Assembly: GCA_907164885.2 (NCBI GenBank)
Contig: OU015498.1
Coordinates: 84,870,142 to 84,934,141, forward strand
DNA: 64,000 nucleotides
Direction: 5' to 3'
From: Dolomedes plantarius
Lineage: Eukaryota > Arthropoda > Arachnida > Araneae > Dolomedidae
A program made the position numbers and the translations under genes. Under the pieces are notes generated by a model. It was given only the letters and a program-made list of their open reading frames with translations, was not told the DNA's origin and ran no database searches. Shown here one piece after another: positions 36,723-49,144 of this stretch; the stretch's first letter is position 1; every line of letters begins with the position of its first letter.

Positions 36723-36948
36723 CTATTCTTTGCAACTATTGTTTAAAATAGTTGGGCTATCAAATAAGGGTATAAAGGATGGCTGTTCTTCAAGCCTTCT
36801 TTGTTTTGGCACAAACAGATTAACAGCATTGTTGTCATCTGATTTACTTTCACACGGTAAAGATGCATCTTCACTAGGTTGAAAATACCGTGCCACTTTC
36901 TCCAATAATGCATCATCTTGCTTATTTTCTCCTTCAATTTCTTTTGGG
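36723..36948 (-). CDS. ZC3H3: ZC3H3 exon 10 (C-terminus)
   Basis: It follows TTTTTCAAG and encodes PKEIEGENKQDDALLEK then VARYFQPSEDASL, ending ...ILNNSCKE and TAG at 36725-36723. The tail is acidic to neutral and has no recognised domain. Confidence 0.85.
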
Positions 36949-39900
36949 CTTGAAAAATAGATTTTTCAAATTAATTTTAATATAGGTAGAAATTCTATAA
37001 AATAAGAAACTAAACCACATTAGTAGCACAAATTTAAAGGGGGGAGTATGCATCATAGACCCATACTTAATTATGAGCATTGTCTTCATTCAGCTAAAGA
37101 TAGAAAATACTTTTAATTAGCATGAAAAAAATAAATTTCATTGCAATTTAAAATAAAAAATATCTGATATACATACACATTTTTCCTCACTTTCTGTGGC
37201 GGATGAGGAAATGCACAAGTACTACCTTTTTCACAATTACCTTGAATATATTTAGGGCAGATAAGAATGTGAGCTTTTTTGCACTAAAAGAAAAAAATAA
37301 TCATGCCTCAGCTACAATTGTAAAAAAAAAAATCATACAGATATGAAAAATTTTTTTTTAATGATTTGACTTAAATAGTTTAAAAGCTGGTAATCTTTAA
37401 TAGTGCTTTAATTATAGGGTTTCTAATCAAAAATTTAAGATGAAAACAGCTAGTATTCATAAACAAATATGTTGGTTCACTTTATAAAATATAAACATAT
37501 ACATCAACTTTGCCATAACAAACTTTAGATTGAGGATCTTTAACCAATGTCACGTGGAGCAGGGGACGCATGCTGACTATATATCTGTTGGACAGGATTT
37601 TAAATTGAAAAAAAAAATTTATGACAAATATCCTTACAGGTTGAAAATTTAGAGGAATAATGACCATGACTACCTGATGTCACTCATAGCCCTAGATGGT
37701 TACAGACCCTTAATAAACAACTTACTCCATCACATATAAAGTATTCAGGAATCTTATTTTCATTAATCATTATATTTAGTTAATTTTGTCAAGGTATACT
37801 CATGGTTGTTATGGAACAAACAACACTTCAGATTCCATACATCTTTTCAAATTTTTATTACGTCAGTCAAGTCACATATTTATTTATATTGAATAACATA
37901 ATCATTACCACTATTTAATAGCTGAGATGTTTTCATCACAGTAGTTGTAATACTACTTACATAATCCTTTTATTTTTTAAACTGTTTTATTTCTAAAATT
38001 AAGTTTTAAATGTAGGATTAAGTTCCTCCATAACCATAATAGTTCCGCCATTTTTTTTTTTTTTTTTGTTATACACACATATATATTACATTAATAAAAT
38101 ACATACAGAAACAATATAAAATCTGAATCTCCCAAAGCATGAAAGAATCAGAAACATGAATTGATTGCATGAAACTCCATTCATTTAATCAATATGCATT
38201 CAAATTTAATACATTTTTAAGCTGACAGGAAATATAAAAAAAGGAAACCTTGAAATTGAACTTAAATACTACGAAAGAAAGAAAAAAAAAAAAACAGACC
38301 TCTTTCCCACTAGGACAATAACCTTGAACAAATGCTTTACATAGTTCGGCATTAGGGGATAAATTTTCATGCCTATATGCACAATCATCTTTATCACAAG
38401 CTCCAACAAGAAAAAAAGAACAAATTGCCATTTTACCGGGTGCAATTTCGTGGGAGAAAGGACAACCATCAACTTTGCAAGTACCCCGAAGAAATCTAGC
38501 AAAAAGAATACAGTTTTTGATCTTGAAAACTGGAAAAGTTTTTCTAGTAACAGTAACTAATTGCAAACTACACATTAGCATTAATGAAAGTGAATTTTAT
38601 CAACAGAGGAAAATACTATTTTAATTCAGAGTTCATGCAACTAAATTACTTAAAAATCAGTCTGTTTAATACATAATTTAAGCTTAAAAAAACATAACAT
38701 TCATATAAAACTGACACTGACAAAAATTTAATACCTGGTACATACAGCTATTTTGCTTGGATCATGAATATAGGTACATTTGACACCTCTATTACACCTT
38801 CCAAAGCGGTTATAAAACATGCAGTAACTATTCACTTTGGTTAATTTTTTTTTAGATGATGCAGACAGAACTCTAGTAATACTGCGATGCAATACACGGC
38901 TGGAAATAAAATAAGTATTAATTAGTACATAAGGTTCTTTTCTAAAATAAAAATTCATACATTTCCATATAGATATGATAAAACAAAATAATTCATTTAA
39001 TTTGTTCACTGCCATAATAAGTTGACCACCACAACACTACAAAACTGCTTGACAAATGTTCACTTAAACACATTTCTCGTGCAAAATATACTTTTTTCTA
39101 TAAATTTCTTGTGAAAATATTTCTATATATCTATGTAAAAGCTATAGAGATTTTCTACATAGCAGTATTTAAAACTGCTATGATAGAGTTATAGTACATC
39201 CCATTGGTCAATCTTTTTTTGATCACTTTTTCAAGCATGTGAGCAATAGAAGCTGACAAGTCTCCTGCATCTTTAAATAAAAAAAAGGGGTGCAGATAAC
39301 AAAATTTAATTTATTAAATTGTACAAGCCATACAGCTAATATACCCAAAATTACAGTGTTAAATATCCTTTTGACCAATGGTGAAGTAATAAAGATGATA
39401 CAACAATGTGCTATGAATAGGGATGAGTTTGGCAAAAAAGCAAAAAATCAGAAAACTTCTAAATATGTATTGCTGCACTTTTCTCCAGCCACTCCCAGCG
39501 CCATGGATTTTTAATGCTGAAGTTGATAGCACGAACGTTTATTTTATCTGATCGACATACTATATATTTTCTAACAGTCGCCATAACGACATTAAGAAAA
39601 ATAAAACCAATCTATTTTCTTACACCACGTATTAAACTAAAGCAAAATACATACAAAATCAAAAGTATACAATGCCATGTGAGCAACGAATGTAATACGG
39701 AACAAGTTCCTGGAAAGATAGGCACGTCAGGACCCACAAATGAAAGTTTCTCCGACTTTGCTGTGGTGTCACAGCGACATGTGTCCTTCCGTCAATCTAC
39801 TTCTTTCACTTTGATCGCGCTTGAAACTGCCGGTGCGAACATAGTAAATGCTAAATCTGAGAAAGTGGATCTTTTTTCAAAAAATTTTAAAAAGCAGAAA

Positions 39901-42900
39901 AAAATCATCCCTATATGAACTAATTTTATCCACCATAATCTTAATAAACAAAAAATTCAAAGGCAGATTTAGATGTTACCTTTTATAATTTAAACAACCT
40001 ATAATTTTTTTAATTTGAATTTTCCTGCAAAATTTTTTTTCGCATATATCAGAAGACGTCACATTTGTACATTGACTGGTAAAAAAATAAAAATTGAATT
40101 TTAAGAATTTTGCAAATTGATAAGTATTAGACTTAAAACAGGAATTAAATAGGTTCAAAATCATAAGGATCTGTAATAATATAATACAATGTTAATAAAT
40201 TATACATCATGAAAATGAAATAAGAGAATGATTTAAATATCTTAAAAGTGCCTAATTAGACAGGTAAACATCCAGCATTTTTCTATGTATAGGTACATAT
40301 TTAATAGTTTTTAACCATGACAGTGGGTGAAAGGTATACCTTGCTAAATTTGCAGAAACAGGTGTCATTGCTTTCATTTTGTTTTCAGGAATCCTTCCAT
40401 ATCTTTTACCATTAATTACCACTTTTCGGTGAATTTTAGTAAAGTCTAAGAGGAAAAATGTACTATGATTATTAAAAGTTAATTTAAAATAAATGCAGTT
40501 TTGTACAAAAAAAAGAAAAAAAACAATACAGAATCATACACAATTTATGAAAATTCAAATAAATTTATTAGTTGAAAGTACAGTTTAAAGCCAATATAAA
40601 TACAATGGAATCTCGATCTATCGTTTTTTAAGGGACCGATTGAAATGAACGATAAATGCGGGAAAACGATAGATGCGGAAACATAACAAAGCAATATGAT
40701 CGTTGGGACTGGATAAAATGAACGACACATGCGGAAAAACGATTGATCGAGATTCCACTGTAGCTACAAACAATCATGCTAACCACAGAATGTAAATTCT
40801 ACACTCTGCTGTAGAAAGCCTGCATCATAAAATTAAATCGCTAAATTAAGCCATTTTGTTTGCTTGTTTCTATAAAATGATATTTATCTTTGTTATATTA
40901 TATGGACTTTAATGTATGCCTTGGTACAACAAGGATGTGAAATACCCTTCATTTTTATAACATTTTCCCTATTCAGATGATAGACATACTTATAAGTTCA
41001 GTTGAGAATCTTTTTTTTTTTTAAAGGGGAGGCTAATGTTGTCTGAAATACATCAGAAGTTGCTAGTATATGATCATAGCTATAGGGGTATTATTTAACA
41101 CTTCATATACAGAGCTAAATTAAAACTTGCTGAATATCCTTTCAGATTTTCATTTATTGTTGTATGAAAGATTTGCACTAAATGATGTGTAATGGAGATC
41201 TAGTTCTCTTTCATTACAGAAAATTAACATAATGGGAAAATGTTACCTTTCAGAAGATCAAAATATTAAGAATTTATTCATATAGATAATTTTATTACAG
41301 TTTGATGTTACCCTTGAAATAAATGAGGAATATTAAAAGGTTATAAAATTTCAATTTTAATTTAATATTCACACAGCATTAATATTAGTTAAAAATCTGA
41401 ATTTCTCATGATACTGACCATAACAATTTTAAAAAGAATATTGTTGAGCATAGTTCAAAGTACAAACAAAATCATCTTCAGTCTAATACTTTCAAGGCAA
41501 TAAGAATTACATTCAAAGTTTATTGAACACAGAAACTTCACTGACATTAATCAAATAAGAAAAAAAATTGTTAATAATATAAACCTTGAGCAGGGAGTTT
41601 TCTCAGAGTTTTCCCAGAAGAGTTACAAGAGTACTTTAGACCTCGAATGAAAACTACAGGAGAGTGGCCATACCCTAAATTATACAAGAATCTGTTAAAT
41701 TGTAAACTATATGCATACATGTATGTTAGATGATAATTTTCTAACTACTATAAACAATGTTTATTTATATAAATTTTCAAACAAAATACAACATATAATT
41801 TGAATTTTAAGTCTAATACACAATACTTCTAATAGAAAAATATAATATTGTACCTACTATTATGCAATTTCTTTTTACAATTGTTGCCAGAAACTCTGTT
41901 ATTAAATCGACTATTATCAGTATTGCAACCATAGTGTGAAAACCTCCTTGAACAGAACAAGAATAAAATTAATAAAAGAAACTGTATTTCATTTATAGTA
42001 ACTAATGAAAAAACTATTTACCTCATTACTCTTTGACTGTACGATAAAATGGGAGCTTTTTGATATCTGTTTTTCTTGGAATACAGTTTTGTAGATAAAT
42101 ATCCTACAGAAATAATGGAAAAGAAAATTTATATAGAGGTTATTAGTGACTTCAAATACAGTGGATAGAGTCTGAAGGAGTGCCAGACATATGAGCAGCT
42201 ATATGTCTATATATTGAGGGGGAACAATTTATAGATGTTCCAGGTGCTTCAAAATCATGATACAACACTAATGTATAGTAACTTAGCCATCTTCAGATTT
42301 TATTATTTGAGTCTTAAAAATTTAAAATTTTTTTATAATTTTGCAGCCAACTACAGAAAATCTAAATGACACATAGCCTAGAAAGTTTTATTTAAAATTT
42401 TTTTTTAAAAGCTTACAGATAACGAGCATAGTTTTGAAATATCTTTCTTTCTACTATATAAACAGACAGTAGCACGAAATGTATATTTTATCTTTATACC
42501 AAATCTTCCTTTACTAAATAAACTCCAAGTCAATTTTCACTTTTTTACAGGGTATTCTGGAGGGGGAGTGGGAGGAGAATTGATGGACGCAAGAGTTTTT
42601 TTAAATTTTTACCACAAAAGATCATAAAGAGCAAACATCTTTTGGATTAATTGAGGTAAGTCACCCTAATAAATATGCTCAGAATGGAATCTGTGACTTA
42701 AATGCTTTACAAACCATTTGATAAGTATGTAATCACTGTAATATATCCCCTGACCAATATATAAGAAACAATATCATAGCAGTTCATTCAGCTAAGTTTT
42801 TTGTAATAGACTGAGCAATTAATTCTGAGCAATTGACTGAGCAATTGACTCATGTACTTGAAGATTTTTGACAACCAGGTTATTCACTTCCTAATCCTCT

Positions 42901-45900
42901 CACTACAAAGAAGTGAATTGGTTTTCTTAAAAACCAAATGCACTAAACAACATAATGCTATAACAACATTAATTATAATGTTAAAAATCAAGAAAAATAC
43001 AGACACTACTACATGAAAATGTTAAACATAAATTTTTTTTTTAGTTTAATATAAAAAAGAACAGCTTCTAGTTTTATGTAAAATATGATCTGGATAAATT
43101 AAAGACTGAAAAAATTACCTTTGAATTTTGGCACTTTTGGATACAGGGCTGGACTTTCATAAGGTAGTTTTCTTTTGTTCCGAGCAAAATATTTATATTT
43201 TATCATCTTGGCACTGTGGTTAGTCGAACTAGCATTTCTATTTATAATGGCATTTTTGCTTTTAAAAAGTCTCTTTATCAAAATAGATTTTCCTTGTGGT
43301 ATAGGAGTAACATTTACAGGTAGTACATGCTTGTTTATTAGACTAAATTTTGATTTTATTTTTTTTACATTCTTGGGACTTGCAAAATTATGTTTATTCT
43401 TTACTGCAGAACTATGAGATACAATAGAATTGACAACTTTGTACTTTGAAATTCTTGATTTAGACTTTTTCAAAGGCATTTTCTTATGACTCAGTTTAGT
43501 ATTTATTTTACTAAATTTAGTCTGAAGTTTTTTATGATCATTTTTAACAGATAAAGGTTCAGCAGTCATGGTTGTGCTCAATGCTAACAAATCTTTCTCC
43601 AATTTATCAACAGTAGGATCATTCAAAAATTTAAACAAAGGATCTGACTTATCAACTGTCATTGGGGAATTTTCTTTACATCCCAAAATGCTCTTTTCTA
43701 AAACTACTTTTCTACTTGCACAAGGAGTAACAATTTTATTTACTATTTTGAACTTAGTGTTTACCTTTCCCTTTGTCTTTTTTGTAGATGAAGTTCTGTG
43801 ATGAGATGAAGCACGTTTTAAATGCATATTTTTGTTTGATATGACTGAATGCACAGTGTTTATTCTTTTGTACTTACTGTTTGCACAATTTATCTTTGAC
43901 ACACCCGTAGACTTATGAATATCTTGTGATTTAAGAATGATGTTTTGATTTACATTGTTTATTTTTGTTACTGAAATAATAGGTTCAAGAGTTACACCAG
44001 CCTTTATGTTTAACTTACTATCCTGATTTAAAGACTTAATTTCAAGTTTAGGAGTATTACAAGATATATTATCTGCCACAGATTTAAAATCTTGACTAGT
44101 TACTTTTAGTAGATGAAGCTGTGGCAAGCTCATCTGAACATTACTTTTTGTTTTATTTTTATTGTCAATAGTCTTCAAAGGAGTACAAGGGGCTTTTGAG
44201 CTGGGCATCTTTGTGTTCACTTTTTTATAACAATATTTATCTACATTTAAAGTGTTAAGACGGGTTAAACTTGAAATATGTTTGCTCTTATCATCAGAAA
44301 TGAAATTTGTTTGGCTAAAGCCACTTAAACTTTTCTTGAGTCCAACAGATGAATTAATATCACTGCGAGTAATCTTGAACTGTTTTTTAATTGGATGATT
44401 ATTTTTTAAAACATTACATTTACTAAAGGCACAGTACTTAAAGTTGCTACTGCTACTCTTGAAGTTATGCAGTGTATCTTGCGCACTGCTACCAATTTTT
44501 GCAGTAGTTTTAATAACTTTGGATTTATTTTCAGAAGTCTTCTTTAACATTTCAGTCAAAGATTCAATTTCTTTAATTAAATCTAGAGATTTAGATGACA
44601 CTTTCCCTGAATTACCGGATGTTATTTTGGAAGCTTCACTTGTGTTTTCTGGGCACAAAACTGGCTTTTTATATTGAGTAAAAGGATATGTATTTAAAAC
44701 TGTTCTTTGAGAGATGACTTCATTAGATGGGATATTTTTGACAGTTCTATCTGAAGTTAACTTGTACTTATCTTTAAACTTATGAACCTCATTGTATAAC
44801 ACAGTTCTGATGTTTCGATTCCTAACACTAGATTGATGAACTTTATTATATGGGTAGTTTATATTTGAAGTTAACTGCTGAGTTGAATTCTTAAACATCT
44901 TATTTGCAGAAAGAGATGGCTGCTTCCAACTTGAATTTTTAGACAACTGATAAACAGATGTTGATACTAATTCACATTTTTTTCTGCCAGTTTCATGTTC
45001 CTTTAACAAACCTAAAACAGTAAATAAATATGAAAAGAATGATTAATTTCAGACTAAAGCTACAATACAGACACTTAAAATTACAAATAAGTGTCAAAAT
45101 AAGTGTAAATTAGGCTTACTTATTAAGAAATTGCTTGTGACTTGAAATTTGTAACTGAAGTAAATTATAACTTAATCAGACATCAGTAGAAGCTTGTGCA
45201 AAACAGATTAAAAGCATCTTTTTGTTTAGCAATATAATTTCAGTTATACATCTAAATATTACTTTGCACCAGTAATAACTGTTGCTAACAAAATTAAAAA
45301 GAGCTACAAACATTTTGACTTTCCCTTTAACTTAAAGTTAACTCATACACCTCTTATTATAATTCATTTTTTTTCTATTTAAATAAAAATAGGGCATTCT
45401 TTCTTCATTTTCTCAGTAAAAAATAAATTTTCTCAGCAGTTTTTTGAAACGATACAGTAGGAATATTCAATATCTTAATGTATATAAGAAAACTAGAACC
45501 ATTAATTCCAGCAGAAATGCCTTAGTATTAATATGTTCAAAACTGCAAATTTCAGCATGTCAAGCATTTACACAGATTTTTGTTCTAATAGTCAATAATT
45601 CATGAGATATGCTCACATTTCTAGAAAATTTCCTGATAGAGTTTGAATGTATTTTCCAATATTCCATTAAGCTATGGCTCAACCAACATTTATAATAGCA
45701 GAGCCTCAATCTAGGCCCAACATGCAAAAAGCAAACAAGCTCGGCATGATTTGACGCAATTTTTCATAATGTATTTAGTTCTCTTATCTTTACCATAATA
45801 ATAAACTAGTAAGTTACTACACTGAACTTGGAAGAAACTAACAGTTGTACTTAAATGGATGTATTTTTACTTTAGCTCATAATATTTATCAATAACTACT

Positions 45901-48497
45901 TATAGCAAAATATGTTAAGTTAACAAAGCATAAAGCAAAGTATTGCACTTATAATTTTGGAATTTGTGATCTATGAAATCAATAAATGGCTAGCCTTCAT
46001 ACACAATCAGTTCATGAAGTTGATTTCGTGCCAATAATTGTGGCATGACTTGTTTCCCCTGAGCCACACATCGGCAATGCATCACAAGGGTTGCTTCAGT
46101 ATTAAAGCAAGAAAGCTGGTACCTCACAAAACTAATCATTTGATTTTCTTTAGCTTGCATATAATTTAGTTATACTTTTGATTTTAACTTGTTACTGTTA
46201 CTCAAAATTTAACCTCTATTCGATAGATTAGATTGTTAATATGGAAATAATGTTTAATATATTTGTAGAGATTAAGTTACACTGACTTAATGTGTTGTCT
46301 ATGGACAGTATAGCATCTAACAATCAGGCTAGCTTTAGTTGGACTGTTCAAGTTGGAATGTAAAGATAAGAGTAAGCAAGCTTTCGGCATGGGCGATGTT
46401 CCTAATACTTTTTTTTTTTAAAGTAGAGATTTCTAAAAATAGGCTTCTGTTCTAGCAATTTCTTAGGGAATGTCCCTAAATCTATTTTCTTTTTCCTAAA
46501 CTTTTTTTTATAAGAACAAATTAATAATGAACTGCATTTTTAATAATAAAAATAAAAGCTCTTCTACACAACTTGCAAAGTTGTATTTACTAACAAAGTT
46601 CTGAATATGCTCATATTAAACAAGATTTTAAAAAACCCTGGTTGTATATACTTTAGATGGAAACTGTGAAAAGGCAGGATTAAGTACCAGGCAGAAGTAC
46701 TTGTTATAGTAAACAAAGTCAGTACCAGGCTTGGGGCAAAAGAATTCGTCAAGCAACTGGTTGTATATGGTAGCTGTCACCAATAAACTTTAACAATTTA
46801 CTATTTACAAATATAAAAATCATGAGAACTTCAAAGAATATCAAAATAAATCAATAATCTGATTATTCCAAAACCTGATCACTAAAAATGATTAAATAAT
46901 ATTTCATTAGCAGTTTAATATTTCCTAATTTTCTTTGAAACCAATGAGAAATTTTTAGCTACCAATTTTTTAAAAATAAACACATAGCAGTTGCAGCAAA
47001 TACAATTTAATATTTAATAACAATAAAATAGATTAATTGGGTATTAAAATGTAGAAATGTAAACACTCATCAAAATTTAAATAAGAGAAGGATAAGTATA
47101 TTACGTACTGTGTATTTTATATGAGTCAGTTATTATAATTCATTGTAAAAATTTTGTCAACATTGTCAATTTTACTTCAGATACAGGGAGTTATCCATAG
47201 AGTTTTGCTACAAAACTGAAGAGACTTGGAAAATTGAAACATTGTAATTTTTACTTGATATATTAACATTCACTTTTTGACTATTGTTGGTTGGTTGATT
47301 GAGAGTGCTATGGTCATTATTTTGCTACATAAGGGCTAATTAGACCTCGCATTTTGACTGATTGAAGGCTCAATAGTATTTAAAGGGACATTTATTTTTT
47401 TGACAGGCTACCTACATTGCAAGATGACACAATTTATACTTCCTAACTGCTGTACTTTAAAATTATTTTAATTTGATTATATAGTTTTCTGGAAATATTT
47501 TTAAATAGAAACATAAATGTAACTCAAATTAATATAGATTGTCCAGAATTTTATCAGAAAACATGCATTTTAAAACATGCTTTCTTTGCATTTTTTAAAC
47601 ATGAAAAACAGACAGGATTTTTAACCAAAGTGTATTTTGATAAAATAAATAAATTTCCCTTCATTAAATTTCAAACTATAAATTAAATAATAAGGAGCTT
47701 TGTTCATACAATAGGTTTAATGAAATATTTTTAATACATTAAATTATTTAAAATAACCGGAAAACATTTCAAAGGCAAACAGACAGTGAATTAAGAAATG
47801 TCCTCTCTGACTCATATTTAGTGAAAGAAGGAATCCTAAAGGCTGAAACGGCAACACTTGACCAATACCATGTTTTCGGGAAATACATCTTAGCATTCCT
47901 TTTTCCCCCTGCATTAATCCGTATTTTAGGAATATCTAACTTTTAATTAATCAATTTATTTTTTAAAACATGAAACTTAGATGTTGCTGAATACTACCAC
48001 CTAGGTGATTTTTATTTAGATATTTTATCGATAACATTTAAAGCTATCTGTTATCCAATTAACTTAAATTTTTTTAAAGAAAATTTTTTCAAAATTCCTT
48101 ATCTTATTTTAACACTGAGTATATACAAATGCAGGTTTTTCCTCTTTCTTTTTTCAAGACGATTTAAGATAACGATTTTATTTGTTTAGTTAAGAAATAA
48201 GTTACACTATTATGTAAACTCAGCACTACCTAAATTTAATAAGTTTCAAGAACTCACAGGATATTGAAATATTTAGCATGTTTCTGGAATAAAAATGAAA
48301 ATTAGGAACAAATGCAAACTGAATTAAACATTGCCTTTTGAAATATTTTGATTTTTTTACGTGATTTCCGTTCCATCCATGTTAGGAGGATATGCAATAC
48401 GAGATGCGTACTGGTTGAGATCAATATGAACAAAATATAACAAACCTGAATAAACTTCAAGCCGTTTTTCAAGGATTCTTCTTTTTTCACTATCCAT
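36723..48497 (-). CDS. ZC3H3: ZC3H3, five-CCCH zinc-finger protein (10 exons, complete)
   Basis: Nuclear RNA-binding protein; vertebrate ZC3H3 (Smicl) acts with the polyadenylation machinery and in poly(A) mRNA export. Exons in transcript order: 48497-48446, 45011-43119, 42103-42022, 41946-41858, 41674-41585, 40445-40340, 38899-38735, 38495-38300, 37283-37177, 36948-36723. They sum to 3006 bases, exactly 1001 codons plus TAG, with every junction in phase. Five CCCH fingers are visible: C797/C806/C812/H816, C824/C832/C837/H841, C851/C859/C864/H868, C878/C886/C892/H896 and C900/C908/C914/H918. The first five hundred-odd residues are rich in Lys, Ser and Asn and look disordered. The middle carries VVFIRGLKYSCNSSGKTLRK, a segment shared with vertebrate ZC3H3. 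The N-terminus MDSEKRRILEKRLEVYSGLL resembles the short helical N-terminus of the family. Confidence 0.93.
37177..37283 (-). CDS. ZC3H3: ZC3H3 exon 9 (zinc fingers 4-5)
   Basis: It follows CTTTTAG and encodes CKKAHILICPKYIQGNC then EKGSTCAFPHPPQKVRKN. The donor is GTATGT at 37176, chosen over GTGAGG and GTGTAT because only it leaves the phase needed by the last exon. Confidence 0.92.
38300..38495 (-). CDS. ZC3H3: ZC3H3 exon 8 (zinc fingers 2-4)
   Basis: The exon lies between TTTGCTAG and GTCTGT. It encodes FLRGTCKVDGCPFSH, KMAICSFFLVGACDKDDC and ELCKAFVQGYCPSGKE. Finger 4 is split by the next intron, between its second and third Cys. The donor is followed by a long T-rich tract. Confidence 0.94.
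38735..38899 (-). CDS. ZC3H3: ZC3H3 exon 7 (zinc finger 1)
   Basis: The exon lies between TATTTCCAG and GTATTA. It encodes RVLHRSITRVLSASSKKK and YCMFYNRFGRCNRGVKC then TYIHDPSKIAVCT. Contains a complete CX8CX5CX3H finger and the first Cys of the second. Confidence 0.95.
39510..39860. promoter_or_regulatory. CpG-enriched segment inside ZC3H3 intron 6
   Basis: CpGs are several-fold denser than in the introns around it (clusters near 39530-39590, 39630-39740 and 39815-39840). A 134-codon + strand frame here has no recognisable similarity and is probably chance. It could be an internal promoter or an unrecognised insertion. Confidence 0.25.
40340..40445 (-). CDS. ZC3H3: ZC3H3 exon 6
   Basis: The exon lies between CCTCTTAG and GTATAC. 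It encodes FTKIHRKVVINGKRYGRI then PENKMKAMTPVSANLA. Phase fits both neighbours. Confidence 0.85.
40603..40760. mobile_element. pogo/Tigger-like MITE
   Basis: 158 bp flanked by TA (40601-40602 and 40761-40762). Ends CAATGGAATCTCGATCTATC and, inverted, CAGTGGAATCTCGATCAATC. Two internal copies of an AAATGAACGA..ATGCGG..AAACGAT unit. Located in ZC3H3 intron 5. Confidence 0.8.
41585..41674 (-). CDS. ZC3H3: ZC3H3 exon 5
   Basis: The exon lies between AATTTAG and GTTTAT. It encodes YGHSPVVFIRGLKYSCNS then SGKTLRKLPAQ. The pattern IRGxKYxxxxxGKTLRRL occurs in vertebrate ZC3H3. Confidence 0.87.
41858..41946 (-). CDS. ZC3H3: ZC3H3 exon 4
   Basis: The exon lies between TTCAAG and GTAGGT. It encodes RFSHYGCNTDNSRFNNR then VSGNNCKKKLHN. 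Supported by phase on both sides; no domain is visible. Confidence 0.8.
42022..42103 (-). CDS. ZC3H3: ZC3H3 exon 3
   Basis: The exon lies between TTCTGTAG and GTAAAT and encodes YLSTKLYSKKNRYQKAP then ILSYSQRVM. Recognised mainly by phase and position. Confidence 0.82.
43119..45011 (-). CDS. ZC3H3: ZC3H3 exon 2 (large disordered exon)
   Basis: A 1893-base exon between ACTGTTTTAG and GTAATT, encoding about 630 residues of low-complexity Lys/Ser/Asn/Thr-rich sequence. It contains several repeated basic patches of the type K-x-K-x-K-I-V-N-x-x-V (for example TKFKIVNKIVTP, SKYKVVNSIVSH and SKFSLINKHVLP), about 40-70 residues apart. These degenerate repeats may be short linear motifs. Confidence 0.93.
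45012..48445 (-). other. ZC3H3 intron 1
   Basis: A 3.4-kb intron holding the SINE-like fragment at 47285-47365. Short frames elsewhere have no similarity that I recognise. Confidence 0.6.
47285..47365 (-). repeat. Fragment of the same SINE-like family
   Basis: It shares TTGGTTGGTTGA, then TGGTCAT..TTTTGCTAC and GGGCTAATT, with 4675-4720 in the same orientation. It stops before the B box. Located in ZC3H3 intron 1. Confidence 0.55.
48446..48497 (-). CDS. ZC3H3: ZC3H3 exon 1 (start codon)
   Basis: ATG at 48497-48495 opens MDSEKRRILEKRLEVYS and ends one base into a Gly codon before GTTTGT. The phase fits exon 2 exactly. A different - strand frame here is longer but crosses the splice site and has no homology. 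A second ATG lies seven bases upstream and opens a tiny overlapping reading frame. Confidence 0.85.
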
Positions 48498-48504
48498 CTA
48501 CCAT
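48490..48504 (-). promoter_or_regulatory. Upstream ORF overlapping the ZC3H3 start codon
   Basis: An ATG at 48504-48502 opens Met-Val-Asp-Gly followed by TAG at 48492-48490. The main ATG (48497-48495) lies inside it in another frame. This arrangement can reduce main-frame initiation or permit re-initiation, if the transcript start lies upstream of 48504. Confidence 0.5.
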
Positions 48505-48900
48505 GAATATCATAGATTTTTAAAAAAGGATAGAAAGCGCATCGAATGTTACATTTGCATTTAACCTGGCCATTAATTGCTCTGCTGTTGCCAAAATTTC
48601 ATATTCTTATCATTCTGTCACATTTTGAAATATCTTTCTTTTAATGAAAAAATACATTATTTTACATTTTATTTGAATTTACAAAACCTCAATACAATAA
48701 TAAACATTTACTGAACATTTTGCATCATTTGAAGGTAATGAAATCATCTTACTAATGGTGTATGAAAAGAAAATACGATTGTGACTTTTAAAGCTGGCAA
48801 TATCTAATGCATGTGTTTTGTTTACGTATTTTTTAATTTCGTACAAGATGACGATGGTTCTATCCTCAAATGAAATTATTTCGTTAACAGTGTATTAAAG
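48505..48900. promoter_or_regulatory. Candidate ZC3H3 promoter, possibly shared with WWOX
   Basis: Directly upstream of the ZC3H3 start. CpG dinucleotides are clearly denser here than in the surrounding introns (for example near 48540-48550, 48775-48800 and 48835-48860). No TATA box is assignable. WWOX starts 2.7 kb further on in the opposite direction, and its own 5' flank has almost no CpG. Confidence 0.35.
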
Positions 48901-49144
48901 ACTTGTAGTCTGGGTCAAGTAGTGGGGCTGGGTTTTCGTATGAGAAGTTCAAAATTTATGAGTTATACCGTTTACCATGTTTAATTATACCCGAGAATTT
49001 GATTAAAATATAATTAAACTATTATTACCATTAAGTAAGTTGAATATTTATGTACCAATATTTATATAGGAACTGAGCTGGCTTTTTTGTGTTTTTTCAA
49101 ATATTACCACTAGTGCCTGTTCTCGAACTGAATAATTGTATATA

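Noticed and set aside
39514..39918. 134-codon + strand frame inside ZC3H3 intron 6
   Set aside because: No recognisable domain and no flanking exons. The CpG richness is kept as a separate observation.
43175..43801. + strand frames opposite ZC3H3 exon 2
   Set aside because: Antisense shadows of the Lys-rich coding exon, giving Phe/Leu-rich peptides.
48302..48490. 62-codon - strand frame at the ZC3H3 5' end
   Set aside because: Wrong frame: it runs through the GTTTGT donor. The frame from 48497 joins exon 2 in phase.
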